From assembly GCA_937888365.1 (NCBI GenBank), contig CALBFA010000042.1, positions 1 to 64,000 on the forward strand: a stretch of 64,000 nucleotides of DNA. The letters are read 5' to 3'. A program made the position numbers and the translations under genes. Positions within the stretch are counted from its first letter, which is position 1. The number at the start of each line of letters is the position of its first letter. The notes beneath the pieces were generated by a model. The model saw nothing but the letters and a program-made list of their open reading frames with translations. It was not told the DNA's origin and searched no databases. Positions 37,009 to 46,159 of the stretch are shown one piece after another. Source of the stretch: an uncultured Fidelibacterota bacterium (GTDB lineage: Bacteria; Fidelibacterota; UBA8477; JABMPR01).

Positions 37009-37947
37009 ATGCAAACAATATTAGGCTCCGGTGGAACTATCGGAAATGAACTCGCAAAAGCGCTGAAAGAATTTACGAGGGATATTCGACTCGTCAGTCG
37101 TCATCCTAAAAAAATAAATGAAACTGACATTCTTATGTCAGCCGATTTGCTGAATATCGACGACGTATTTAAAGCTGTAGAAGGTTCAGACGTTGTTTAT
37201 GTGACAGTTGGTTTTGAATATAACGCAAAAGTATGGGCAAAAAGTTGGCCTCTTCTAATGACGAATGTGATTGAAGCATGTAAAAAATATAAATGCAAAT
37301 TGGTTTTCTTTGATAATATCTATATGTATGATCCAAATTATTTGAATTTTATGACGGAAGAAACACCGATTAATCCATCAAGCAAAAAAGGAATGATAAG
37401 AACACAAATTGCGCAAATGATTTTGGATGAAATTAAAACGGGAGATTTAACCGCTCTCATCGCACGCTCTGCCGATTTCTACGGTCCCTCTATAAAAAAT
37501 ACGAGTATGTTGACAGAAACCGTTTTTACGCCTTTATCCAAAGGGAAAAAAGCCAATTGGATGAGTGCTCTCACGTACAAACATTCATTTACTTACACGC
37601 CAGATGCTGGTAAAGCCACGGCTTTACTCGGGAATACAGACGATGCCTATAGTCAGGTCTGGCATTTACCAACAGCTGCAAATCCATTGACCGGTCAAGA
37701 ATGGATTGAAACCATCGCGAAGGAATTAGGTGTCGCTACAAAAGTGCAAGTAGCTAACAAATTTATGGTGCGGATATTGGGATTATTTATGCCGATAATG
37801 CGAGAATTAGTCGAAATGATGTATCAATATGATAGAGACTATATTTTTGACAGTAGCAAATATGAGAAACGATTTAATATAAATCCTACATCCTATGCTG
37901 ATGGCATCAAAGCGATTATCAAAAAAGATTATTCTTTAAAAAACTAA
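37009..37947 (+). CDS. NAD-dependent epimerase/dehydratase-like protein
   Basis: MQTILGSGGTIGNELAKAL Rossmann start; FFDNIYMYDPN, RTQIAQMIL, ARSADFYGPS. Confidence 0.8.
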   Translation: MQTILGSGGTIGNELAKALKEFTRDIRLVSRHPKKINETDILMSADLLNIDDVFKAVEGSDVVYVTVGFEYNAKVWAKSWPLLMTNVIEACKKYKCKLVFFDNIYMYDPNYLNFMTEETPINPSSKKGMIRTQIAQMILDEIKTGDLTALIARSADFYGPSIKNTSMLTETVFTPLSKGKKANWMSALTYKHSFTYTPDAGKATALLGNTDDAYSQVWHLPTAANPLTGQEWIETIAKELGVATKVQVANKFMVRILGLFMPIMRELVEMMYQYDRDYIFDSSKYEKRFNINPTSYADGIKAIIKKDYSLKN

Positions 37948-38003
37948 TGACATAGCAGAGAATAAAACTATCATTGCTTCGCAAATGAGAGGAAGGGGAC
38001 ACA

Positions 38004-38363
38004 ATGACTCAACAACAATCAGCACTTAAAATATTTTTCAAACGACTATTTGTAGGACTTGCATTTTTAGTCTTAGCGGCTCACTTCTCTAGAGCGGGCA
38101 ATGGTCTAATGATGTTTTTAACCCTGGCCTTGATGACACTACCGTACTTTAGAAATCCAATTGCCACAAAAATTGCTCAATATGCTCTTTTGCTCGGCGG
38201 TATTGAGTGGTTACGGGCAGGCTATTTTTTAGTGATGGAAAGATTGTCCTTCGGAGGAACCTGGCTAAGACTCGCCTTTATTATGCTTTTTGTCGCCGTT
38301 TTCACAATACTTGCTTCTTTTGCAGTTCCCTCGATTGCTCTTACACGTAAAACCGAAGATTAG
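38004..38363 (+). CDS. Small membrane protein
   Basis: ~4 hydrophobic segments in 119 aa. Confidence 0.55.
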   Translation: MTQQQSALKIFFKRLFVGLAFLVLAAHFSRAGNGLMMFLTLALMTLPYFRNPIATKIAQYALLLGGIEWLRAGYFLVMERLSFGGTWLRLAFIMLFVAVFTILASFAVPSIALTRKTED

Positions 38364-38384
38364 AGTCGTCATTTAGCACCTACG

Positions 38385-38705
38385 ATGCAATCCTGGTCTC
38401 ATATAAATGTCTATCAAATGAATGAAAGAATGAATGATCCGTCTTTAACTATTCTTGATATTCGTGAATCTTTTGAATTGGAATTAGCATCAATTGATTC
38501 AACAGTTCATATACCTATGGGCGATATTCCCAATCAATTGGAAAAATTAGACAAGAGCAAAACCTGGGTGATTATGTGCCACACTGGCGTCCGTTCTCTC
38601 GTTGTGTGTGATTTTTTATCGCAACACGGCTATTCAGTTTTGAATTTTTTAGGCGGGATTCATGCATGGAGTATGCAAATAGACACTTCGATTCCTATTT
38701 ATTAA
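38385..38705 (+). CDS. Rhodanese-domain protein
   Basis: LTILDIRESFELELASIDSTVHIPMGDI...WVIMCHTGVRSLVVCDFLSQHGYSVLNFLGGIHAW. Confidence 0.9.
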   Translation: MQSWSHINVYQMNERMNDPSLTILDIRESFELELASIDSTVHIPMGDIPNQLEKLDKSKTWVIMCHTGVRSLVVCDFLSQHGYSVLNFLGGIHAWSMQIDTSIPIY

Positions 38706-38734
38706 ATATTGTGTAACGGGAAAATAATAATGAT

Positions 38735-38770
38735 AAAAAGAAGGGGCTGAATTTTCAGCCCCTTCTTTTT
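38735..38770. terminator. Bidirectional intrinsic terminator between convergent genes
   Basis: AAAAAGAAGGGGCTGAA/TTCAGCCCCTTCTTTTT hairpin. Confidence 0.88.
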
Positions 38771-38792
38771 AAAGTAAAAAAGTATTTGTTAA

Positions 38793-39179
38793 TTATTCTG
38801 AAACAGCGACTTCTACGAGCGTTGATTCCCAAAGGCCATGCTTGGTACAATAGGCCATTGCTGTCAATTTTAATTTCTTTTTTGTTGGTACGATTTTGAA
38901 ATCAACTTCAACTTGGCCGCCCATATTACCCAATGTACCTGGAGTGAAATTAGCTTGGCCCAATAAAGTCTCGCCATTCCAGAGTTGAACATAGGCAATG
39001 TAATGATCAAAATCATCAGGGTGGACGTATTCATTTCCAACTTTTACTTTAACCGTAAAAGCTTTGTTCATTGTAGCGGAACTGTCACAATGTACAAAGG
39101 GTGAATGTCTATCGATATAGTCTTTTTTGGCTTCTTTTTCGACGCTTGAAATATCTACATATCTATTTACTGTTGGCAT
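38793..39179 (-). CDS. Superoxide reductase (neelaredoxin/desulfoferrodoxin family)
   Basis: DRHSPFV, VHPDDFDHYI, AYCTKHGLWES supply the His4Cys ligands. Confidence 0.85.
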   Translation of the reverse strand: MPTVNRYVDISSVEKEAKKDYIDRHSPFVHCDSSATMNKAFTVKVKVGNEYVHPDDFDHYIAYVQLWNGETLLGQANFTPGTLGNMGGQVEVDFKIVPTKKKLKLTAMAYCTKHGLWESTLVEVAVSE

Positions 39180-39247
39180 TTTAAAACTCCTTTAATTGTT
39201 AAATATCATTTTAAGATAGTAATTATTCCTATTAATAGAAGTGTAAA

Positions 39248-40339
39248 TTATGTATAAATTGAATTTAGTGCTGTAAAAAGAAAATCCATTTCATCCGATG
39301 TACCAATTGTGATGCGGACACATAAGGGTTGATCAAAAGGACCTAGGGGTCGGACAATAACACCAAAATCGAGGAGTTTCATGGCAAATTCCATAGCTTC
39401 ATTTTCTGATTTAAAAACGAGCGTTAAAAAATTAGTCACGGATGGAATGTAGCGAATATTCAAAGCATCCATTTTCTTCATGAGTAAAGATTTGCCTTCG
39501 TTGTTTATTTTTAAGCTTTCGTGCAAATATTCCTCATCGTCTAAAACGGCCAGTGCTGCGGCTGTTGCGGGCACTGATACTTCGAAGGGTAACTTTACTT
39601 TTAGAAGGTTCGAAATAAGCAAATCATGGGCAAAACCATATCCAACACGTAATCCTGCTAAACCGTAAACTTTAGAGAAAGTTCGCAATGTTATAACATT
39701 ATCATAGCGATAGTGCATGGAGTCGGGATAATCAGGCGTGTTTTGAGCATATTCGAAATAGGCTTCATCTAAAATAATTAAAACACGCGAAGGCACATGT
39801 TTCATGAAGGCATCAAATTCAGCCTTTGTAACGTAAGTTCCCGTTGGATTATCAGGATTCGCGATATATATCAGTTTTGTATAATCATTAATTTTTTTGG
39901 CCATTCCCTCAAGGTCGTAATGGAAATTTTTCATGGGAACCCAATAAACCGTATTTCCCGAGGCTTGTGCGAGAACTCTAAATCCTATAAATGAGCCTTT
40001 CGCAGAAATGATTTCATCATCATCAAGAAGAAAAGTCCGCATAATAGTTGACATGATGCCTTCTGAACCAGCGCCCAAGATGACATTATTGACGTGCAAT
40101 TTAAAGATTTGCGTCAGTCGTAAACGAAGCGCAAATCCTGCTGGATCGGGATATCGTGATGCATGCTCCAAACTATTTATAGCTGCATCACGCGCTTCTT
40201 TTGATAGACCTAAGGGGTTTTCATTAGAGGCCAATTTTACAATGCGATCAAGATTCTTTTCCCGCCTAACTTCCTCAATGGGTTTCCCTGCCTTATAGGC
40301 TTGTAATTCGTGAATATTTCGAGGGACGAGAGGCATCAT
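39248..40339 (-). CDS. hisC: Histidinol-phosphate aminotransferase-like class I/II PLP aminotransferase
   Basis: ASNENPLGLSKEA, YIANPDNPTGTYV, LDEAYFEYA, TFSKVYGLAGLRVGYG. Confidence 0.85.
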   Translation of the reverse strand: MMPLVPRNIHELQAYKAGKPIEEVRREKNLDRIVKLASNENPLGLSKEARDAAINSLEHASRYPDPAGFALRLRLTQIFKLHVNNVILGAGSEGIMSTIMRTFLLDDDEIISAKGSFIGFRVLAQASGNTVYWVPMKNFHYDLEGMAKKINDYTKLIYIANPDNPTGTYVTKAEFDAFMKHVPSRVLIILDEAYFEYAQNTPDYPDSMHYRYDNVITLRTFSKVYGLAGLRVGYGFAHDLLISNLLKVKLPFEVSVPATAAALAVLDDEEYLHESLKINNEGKSLLMKKMDALNIRYIPSVTNFLTLVFKSENEAMEFAMKLLDFGVIVRPLGPFDQPLCVRITIGTSDEMDFLFTALNSIYT

Positions 40340-41577
40340 TACACCTTTGCGAGTGCTTGATCAAAATCTGCTATGAGGTCTTCTATATTTTCGAGCCCTA
40401 CAGACAGACGAACAAGTCCATCTGTGATACCTGCTTTTTCACGATGCTCTTTCGGAATGTTGCTATGTGTCAACGACGCAGGATGTTGAATAAGCGTGTC
40501 AATCGCTCCTAAACTCACGGCAAGGGTCATTAATTTCACACTATCCATTAATATAGCGCCGGCTTTTAGCCCGCCTTTGAGTTCGAAAGAAATCATTCCG
40601 CCGTATCGACTCATTTGCTTCTTCGCAATTTCATAATTGGGATGATTTTTGAGCCCTGGAAAAAGAACGAGGCCGACTTTTGGATGGTTCAATAAATAAT
40701 CGACTAAAACTTCAGTATTGTCGCAATGTTTGTCCATACGCAAGGGAAGGGTTTTAACGCCCATATTGATGAGCCAACTGTCCATTGGCCCAGGATTGCC
40801 ACCAATGTGATGTCTATTTTCAATGATTTCAGTATACATTATTTCTGAATGAGGCGATACCACCATGCCGCCAACAGACGTTCCGTGGCCACCAATATAT
40901 TTGGTCATGGAATGAATGACGTAATCAGCGCCTAATTCAAGAGGTCGCTGCAAATAAGGCGTCGCAAATGTATTATCGACGATTAAAACCATGTTATGGT
41001 CATGGGCCAATTTCGCGATGGCTTCAATATCAACAATTGTCAGCATAGGATTTCCAGGCGTTTCGATATAGATAAGTTTTGCTTTAGGATTGTCTTGGAC
41101 GGCTTTTTCGAAAGATGCGACATCGCCATCATTTACCCAAATGGCCGTAAGCTTATATTTAGTAAACGTATTATTAAATAAATCAATGGTGCCACCATAA
41201 AGGGATGTCTGCGCAATAAAAGTATCGCCGGGTTCAAGGAGTCCCATAAGCGTTGATGAGATAGCAGCCATCCCGCTGGAAAATGAAAGACCTACAACTT
41301 GGAAATCCTTATCACCTTCAGCATGCCTTTTTTCGGTGATGCCAGATCCCTCTAATGCTGCAATTTTATTTTCTAAAACCGTCATGTTGGGGTTGCCAAC
41401 GCGCGAATAGATATATCCGAATTCCTCGCCTTTAAATACTTTTCCACCATTCTCAATATTAGGAAAAGAGTATGTAGAAGATTGGAAGATTGGATTGACA
41501 TGTGCATATTCAGAGCCTGGATGGCATTCTCCTGCGTGAATTGATAAGGTGTTGAATCCTGCTTTTGTATGACTCAT
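40339..41577 (-). CDS. Cys/Met metabolism PLP enzyme (methionine gamma-lyase-like)
   Basis: YIYSRVGNPNMTVLENKIAALEG, IVDNTFATPYLQRPLELGADYVIHSMTKYIGGHG, SLGAIDTLIQHPASLTHS. Confidence 0.88.
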   Translation of the reverse strand: MSHTKAGFNTLSIHAGECHPGSEYAHVNPIFQSSTYSFPNIENGGKVFKGEEFGYIYSRVGNPNMTVLENKIAALEGSGITEKRHAEGDKDFQVVGLSFSSGMAAISSTLMGLLEPGDTFIAQTSLYGGTIDLFNNTFTKYKLTAIWVNDGDVASFEKAVQDNPKAKLIYIETPGNPMLTIVDIEAIAKLAHDHNMVLIVDNTFATPYLQRPLELGADYVIHSMTKYIGGHGTSVGGMVVSPHSEIMYTEIIENRHHIGGNPGPMDSWLINMGVKTLPLRMDKHCDNTEVLVDYLLNHPKVGLVLFPGLKNHPNYEIAKKQMSRYGGMISFELKGGLKAGAILMDSVKLMTLAVSLGAIDTLIQHPASLTHSNIPKEHREKAGITDGLVRLSVGLENIEDLIADFDQALAKV

Positions 41578-41580
41578 TGA

Positions 41581-42051
41581 TTAATCCTTTCGGGAAATGG
41601 GCAATTTTGAATTGTTTTTAATAGTAGACATGACAACCATTGTTTCCAAATATTGCACATCCGGCAATTCAGTTAAAGTATGCAAAATAAAATGTTCATA
41701 GGCTTGGATGTCTTTGACACCAACTTTGAGCAAAAAATCCGCATGTCCTGTTGTGTGATAGCATTCTAGAATGGCATCAACGTCTTTGACATTGTCCATA
41801 AAATTTTCGACACTGGCTTTTCCATGACGTGCGAGTGTGACTTGAACAAATGTAAAAATTCCGATACCAACAGAAGCGGGATCAACAAGCGTGGCATATT
41901 TTTTAATAACACCATTCTGTTCAAGCTTTTTAACGCGTTCTAAAGTAGGAGATGCAGAGATTCCCAGTTTTTGAGCAAGCTCCCTATTGGTGATGCGACC
42001 ATTGTCTTGGAGTTCGTTTAAGATTTGTATATCGAGATCATCAATTTTCAT
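41581..42051 (-). CDS. Lrp/AsnC family transcriptional regulator
   Basis: LDIQILNELQDNGRITNRELAQKLGISASPTLERVKKLEQNGVIKKY HTH; C-terminal RAM domain. Confidence 0.92.
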   Translation of the reverse strand: MKIDDLDIQILNELQDNGRITNRELAQKLGISASPTLERVKKLEQNGVIKKYATLVDPASVGIGIFTFVQVTLARHGKASVENFMDNVKDVDAILECYHTTGHADFLLKVGVKDIQAYEHFILHTLTELPDVQYLETMVVMSTIKNNSKLPISRKD

Positions 42052-42206
42052 ACATTCTGCCTTCTCTAGATTTTGCGGTATAATCTATGGAAATATACCT
42101 CAAATACCATAAATAATAGAAGAAGTACTGTTTTTTTGAAAGCTATAATAGCTAGCATTAAATAATTGTTTAAATAGATTATCTACGAAAAAATTAAGGT
42201 AAAAAC

Positions 42207-42989
42207 ATGCGATTGTTAAAAGTATTTCTATTGGGTATTGTTTTAGTTGGTTTGGAAGGGTGTTATACCTATCAATTAGTTTTACCGTTATCGACAAATA
42301 CGGGTCGCAATATTATAGCGGGGCGAAAGAAAAACTCAATTGAATTAGGTGTTGCGGCGCAAAGAATGGTTCCTGTTTTAAAAAATGACAAAATATTTTT
42401 CCCTTTTGCTGACACAACACAGAGTGTTAACAATGATTTTGATGGTTTTTCATCGGTTTTTGTGAATTATCAGCTTAACCCTAACTTTAATATGGGTCTT
42501 GAATATTTCAGCGGTGATAGCCACATAGACGAAGTAAATAATAATAATGGAAGGGAGTTTGGATATATTGACTTTTCGCTGCTCTATTTAACAGAACCTA
42601 AACCAGAAATGCCGTTCTCATTTGGAATACTTGTCAAGCAATCTTTGAGTAAAACTAAGATTTATGAGAAATATGAAGACATCAATTACTATGGCACAGG
42701 ACGTGGAAACTCAACTACTTTTTTCACTTTTATATCAACGCCGTCACTTACAGTATTCAAACCAATACAAGTGCAAGGCCAATTTGGTTATCTAATGGCA
42801 AATAGTATGACTTCTGTAAATCTTATGAATAATCAAATCCAATACGATATTACTGAAGCTCATTCTGGAGGAAAAGTTAAAGGAAGTCTATCACTCAAAG
42901 ATATAATGAGCGTTAGCTGGGAAGGTTTTATCCAAAATAATGGCGAGATTTATGTTGGGTTAAATGCTACTCTTGTTTTAAACTTATAA
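42207..42989 (+). CDS. Lipoprotein of unknown function (tandem copy 1)
   Basis: MRLLKVFLLGIVLVGLEGC lipobox; barrel-like remainder. Confidence 0.65.
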   Translation: MRLLKVFLLGIVLVGLEGCYTYQLVLPLSTNTGRNIIAGRKKNSIELGVAAQRMVPVLKNDKIFFPFADTTQSVNNDFDGFSSVFVNYQLNPNFNMGLEYFSGDSHIDEVNNNNGREFGYIDFSLLYLTEPKPEMPFSFGILVKQSLSKTKIYEKYEDINYYGTGRGNSTTFFTFISTPSLTVFKPIQVQGQFGYLMANSMTSVNLMNNQIQYDITEAHSGGKVKGSLSLKDIMSVSWEGFIQNNGEIYVGLNATLVLNL

Positions 42990-43023
42990 GCTGAATTTAT
43001 TATTAAAAATTTTGAGGAAAAAT

Positions 43024-43830
43024 ATGCGATTATTAAAAATATTATTATTGGGTATCGTTTTAGGTGGTTTGGAAGGGTGTTATACCTATCAATTAGTTTT
43101 ACCGTTATCGACAAATACGGGTCGCAATATTATAGCGGGGCGAAAGCAAAACTCAATTGAATTGGGTGGTATGGTACAAGAAGCAGTTCCTGTTCTAAAA
43201 AAAGACAAAATATTTTTCCCTTTTGCTGACACAACACGTGGTGTTAACAATGATTTTGAAGGTTGGATATCATTTTTTGTCAACTATCAACTTAACACGA
43301 ACCTTAATTTAGGTTTTGAAAATCATAATTATTTTGGAAGATTTAATCTCCCCCCTGATTCCAAAATAGACGAATTAAATAATGATGAGGGAGGGGAATT
43401 TGGATATATTGACTTTTCGGTGCTCTATTTAACAGAGTCTCGACCAGGAATACCACTCTTATTCGGACTACTTGTCAAGCAATCTTTGAGTAAAACCAAG
43501 ATTTATGAGAAATATGAAGACTATAATTACTATAGCACAGGACGTGGAAACTCAACGACTCTTTTCCCCTTTATATCAACACCGCCAATTATAATATTCA
43601 AACCAATACGGGTGCAAGCCCAATTTGGTTATCTAATGGCAAATAGTATGACTTCTGTCAATCTTATAAATAATCAAATCCAATACGATATTAATGAAAT
43701 TACCTCTGGAGTTAAAATTAAAGGAAGTCTATCACTCAAAGATATCATTAGCGTTAGCTACGAAAGTTTTTTCCAAGATAATGGTGAGAGCTATGTTGCG
43801 TATAATGCGACTCTTGTTTTAAACTTATAG
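43024..43830 (+). CDS. Lipoprotein of unknown function (tandem copy 2)
   Basis: MRLLKILLLGIVLGGLEGC; high similarity to the 42207 gene along its full length; ATG at 43024. Confidence 0.65.
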   Translation: MRLLKILLLGIVLGGLEGCYTYQLVLPLSTNTGRNIIAGRKQNSIELGGMVQEAVPVLKKDKIFFPFADTTRGVNNDFEGWISFFVNYQLNTNLNLGFENHNYFGRFNLPPDSKIDELNNDEGGEFGYIDFSVLYLTESRPGIPLLFGLLVKQSLSKTKIYEKYEDYNYYSTGRGNSTTLFPFISTPPIIIFKPIRVQAQFGYLMANSMTSVNLINNQIQYDINEITSGVKIKGSLSLKDIISVSYESFFQDNGESYVAYNATLVLNL

Positions 43831-43897
43831 ATTTATTTATCCCTTGCTCTCCCAAGGTATTTGTTGAAATTCTTTCCTATATGGGAGTTATAAATTC

Positions 43898-44698
43898 ATG
43901 AAATATAAAAGTATCGTAATAACAGGGGCCAGTACCGGGTTGGGTCGTCAATTAGCATTGGAGTTTGCAAAAACAGGCGGGACTTTACATCTTATCGCAC
44001 GTTCCAAAGATGCCTTAAATCAACTGGTTTCAGAAATCGAGAATCAAGGCGGCAAGGCCTTCGCGTATCCAATAGACATTACACAGACGGATGAATTCGT
44101 CGCCCTTCTTAAAAGCATTGATGAGAAAGATCCCGTCGATTTGGCTATTGCCAATGCAGGCTGGGCAGGGAAATTATCCTATCCATCCGAAACAAATATT
44201 GATGTCGCCAAGACGATAGCGGATTTAAATTTTAAAGCCGCTATCATTACACTCGAGACATTGGCTAAGGGAATGGTTGAACGGAAACGCGGTCATCTTG
44301 TGGGTGTTTCAAGTGTTGCTGGCTTTAGAGGATTGCCTGGGAGCGCCATTTATAGCGCTTCAAAAGCGGGCTTTACGACCTATTTAGAAGCCTTGCGTTT
44401 CTCCACAAAACCTCGCCGCGTCTATGTAACAGACATTCGTCCCGGATTTGTTTATACGCCACTCACGGCTAAAAATAACCATCCCATGCCTTTCATAATT
44501 TCTGTTCAATATGCGGGTCATCTCATGTTTAATGCCATAATTCAACGAAAAAGACGCTTCACCTTCCCATGGCAAATGGCTATTGTCGGCGCGATTATGC
44601 GAAATTTACCCTATTTTGTTTGGGATTGGGTCGGCGAACAATTCAGAGAACGAGCCGTATCAGGCATCAAAGGGAAGCCGACATCTCCAAAAACTTAA
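43898..44698 (+). CDS. Short-chain dehydrogenase/reductase
   Basis: ITGASTGLGRQLALE, ANAGWAG, YSASKAGFTTYLEALR. Confidence 0.9.
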   Translation: MKYKSIVITGASTGLGRQLALEFAKTGGTLHLIARSKDALNQLVSEIENQGGKAFAYPIDITQTDEFVALLKSIDEKDPVDLAIANAGWAGKLSYPSETNIDVAKTIADLNFKAAIITLETLAKGMVERKRGHLVGVSSVAGFRGLPGSAIYSASKAGFTTYLEALRFSTKPRRVYVTDIRPGFVYTPLTAKNNHPMPFIISVQYAGHLMFNAIIQRKRRFTFPWQMAIVGAIMRNLPYFVWDWVGEQFRERAVSGIKGKPTSPKT

Positions 44699-44765
44699 TT
44701 ATTCGAACTATTATTTTCATCGAAGCACCCTTATAAATTTTATTCGTTCCGTGTGAAATAGGTAA

Positions 44766-46121
44766 ATGAAAAAACTCGATAGTTACATATTTAAAGCGCT
44801 TCTGGTTCCATTTTCCTATTCGCTTTTTACGCTGATTGTCATTTTTGTCGTCAATTTTCTTATTAAAACCATGGATCGCTTCCTGGGCAAAGGCTTAAGC
44901 ATTTGGGTCATTCTTGAGCTAATCGTCTTAAATTTGGCGTGGATGTTAGCTTTAGCATTGCCCATGTCTGTCCTCATTGCAGTTTTATTGTCCTATGGTC
45001 GGATGGCTTCTGACCATGAAATTACGGCCATGCGATCCAGCGGAATTTCCATGCCACGCATTATGCTCCCTGCATTGGTATTTGCAGGAATGATTGCGTC
45101 TTTTACGATTTACTTTAACAACGAAATTCTCCCTGATGTCAATCATAAGGCTCGATTACTTGGCTCATCGATTTATCGCAAGCGACCCGATTTAGACATC
45201 ACACCTGGTTATTTTATAAGCGATTTGCCCGAATATAATCTCCGTGTGGATGAAGTAAGCGAAACAGGATTAAAGAAAGTCGTCATTTTTTCTAAAAATT
45301 CGAAAGATCGACAAATCGCCATTTTTGCGGAAGAGGGCAATCTTAAAGTTGACGGAAGCCAAATTCTTATAACGCTCTATAATGGCGAGAAACATAGTAT
45401 AGAATTTTCCAAATCTGGCGATTACCAGCGGGAATTTTTTGACTCAACGCGCATTGCTATGACAGTTGATAATCTGGAATTAAAGCGCCGCGATTCTGCC
45501 ACGCGAGGTGACCGCGAAATGTCAAGCGCGATGATGTTTGAAAAAATTAAAGAAACAGAGAAAAAGCTTGCAGGTATTAGATCACGAATGGAAAAAATAT
45601 ATTGGGAAAGTCCCATATTTAAAGGTGATTCGTTGCAAAATCTCTCGGCTTTATTAGACACTGTTACCCGATTTACAGCAAAAGACAAAGTCCCCCAAGG
45701 CTTCGACTGGAAGGGCTGGAATCGAACCATTGATAAGCTGGATTCTCAAGAAAGACTGACGATTTCCTATCGAAAACAAATTAATAAATATGGTGTCGAG
45801 ATTCACAAGAAATACGCCATGCCCATTGCATGTTTTGTGTTTGTCATCATGGGCGTACCTTTAGGTATCATGACGCGTAAAAACTCGGGATCGATTGGTG
45901 TTGCTATCGGTATGTTTTTTATTTATTGGGCGTCTCTTATCGCCGGTGAAGAATTAGCGGATCGCTTATTAATGACGCCCATCATGGCCATGTGGATGCC
46001 GAACCTTGTCTTTGGTCTTATCGGTGTTTGGATTTCGTATCACGCCAGTCGCGAACGTCGCGTTTGGTCGTTTAAAAACTTTATTTCACGCTTTAAAAAG
46101 AATAACTCCGTCGAAGGTTAA
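44766..46121 (+). CDS. LptF/LptG family (YjgP/YjgQ) permease
   Basis: MKKLDSYIFKALLVPFSYSLFTLIVIF; LPMSVLIAVLLSYGRMASDHEITAMRSSGISMPRIM; KKYAMPIACFVFVIMGVPLGIM. Confidence 0.92.
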   Translation: MKKLDSYIFKALLVPFSYSLFTLIVIFVVNFLIKTMDRFLGKGLSIWVILELIVLNLAWMLALALPMSVLIAVLLSYGRMASDHEITAMRSSGISMPRIMLPALVFAGMIASFTIYFNNEILPDVNHKARLLGSSIYRKRPDLDITPGYFISDLPEYNLRVDEVSETGLKKVVIFSKNSKDRQIAIFAEEGNLKVDGSQILITLYNGEKHSIEFSKSGDYQREFFDSTRIAMTVDNLELKRRDSATRGDREMSSAMMFEKIKETEKKLAGIRSRMEKIYWESPIFKGDSLQNLSALLDTVTRFTAKDKVPQGFDWKGWNRTIDKLDSQERLTISYRKQINKYGVEIHKKYAMPIACFVFVIMGVPLGIMTRKNSGSIGVAIGMFFIYWASLIAGEELADRLLMTPIMAMWMPNLVFGLIGVWISYHASRERRVWSFKNFISRFKKNNSVEG

Positions 46122-46159
46122 ACAAAAACTCACTTTTTATCGAGTAGAAAATTATTGCG

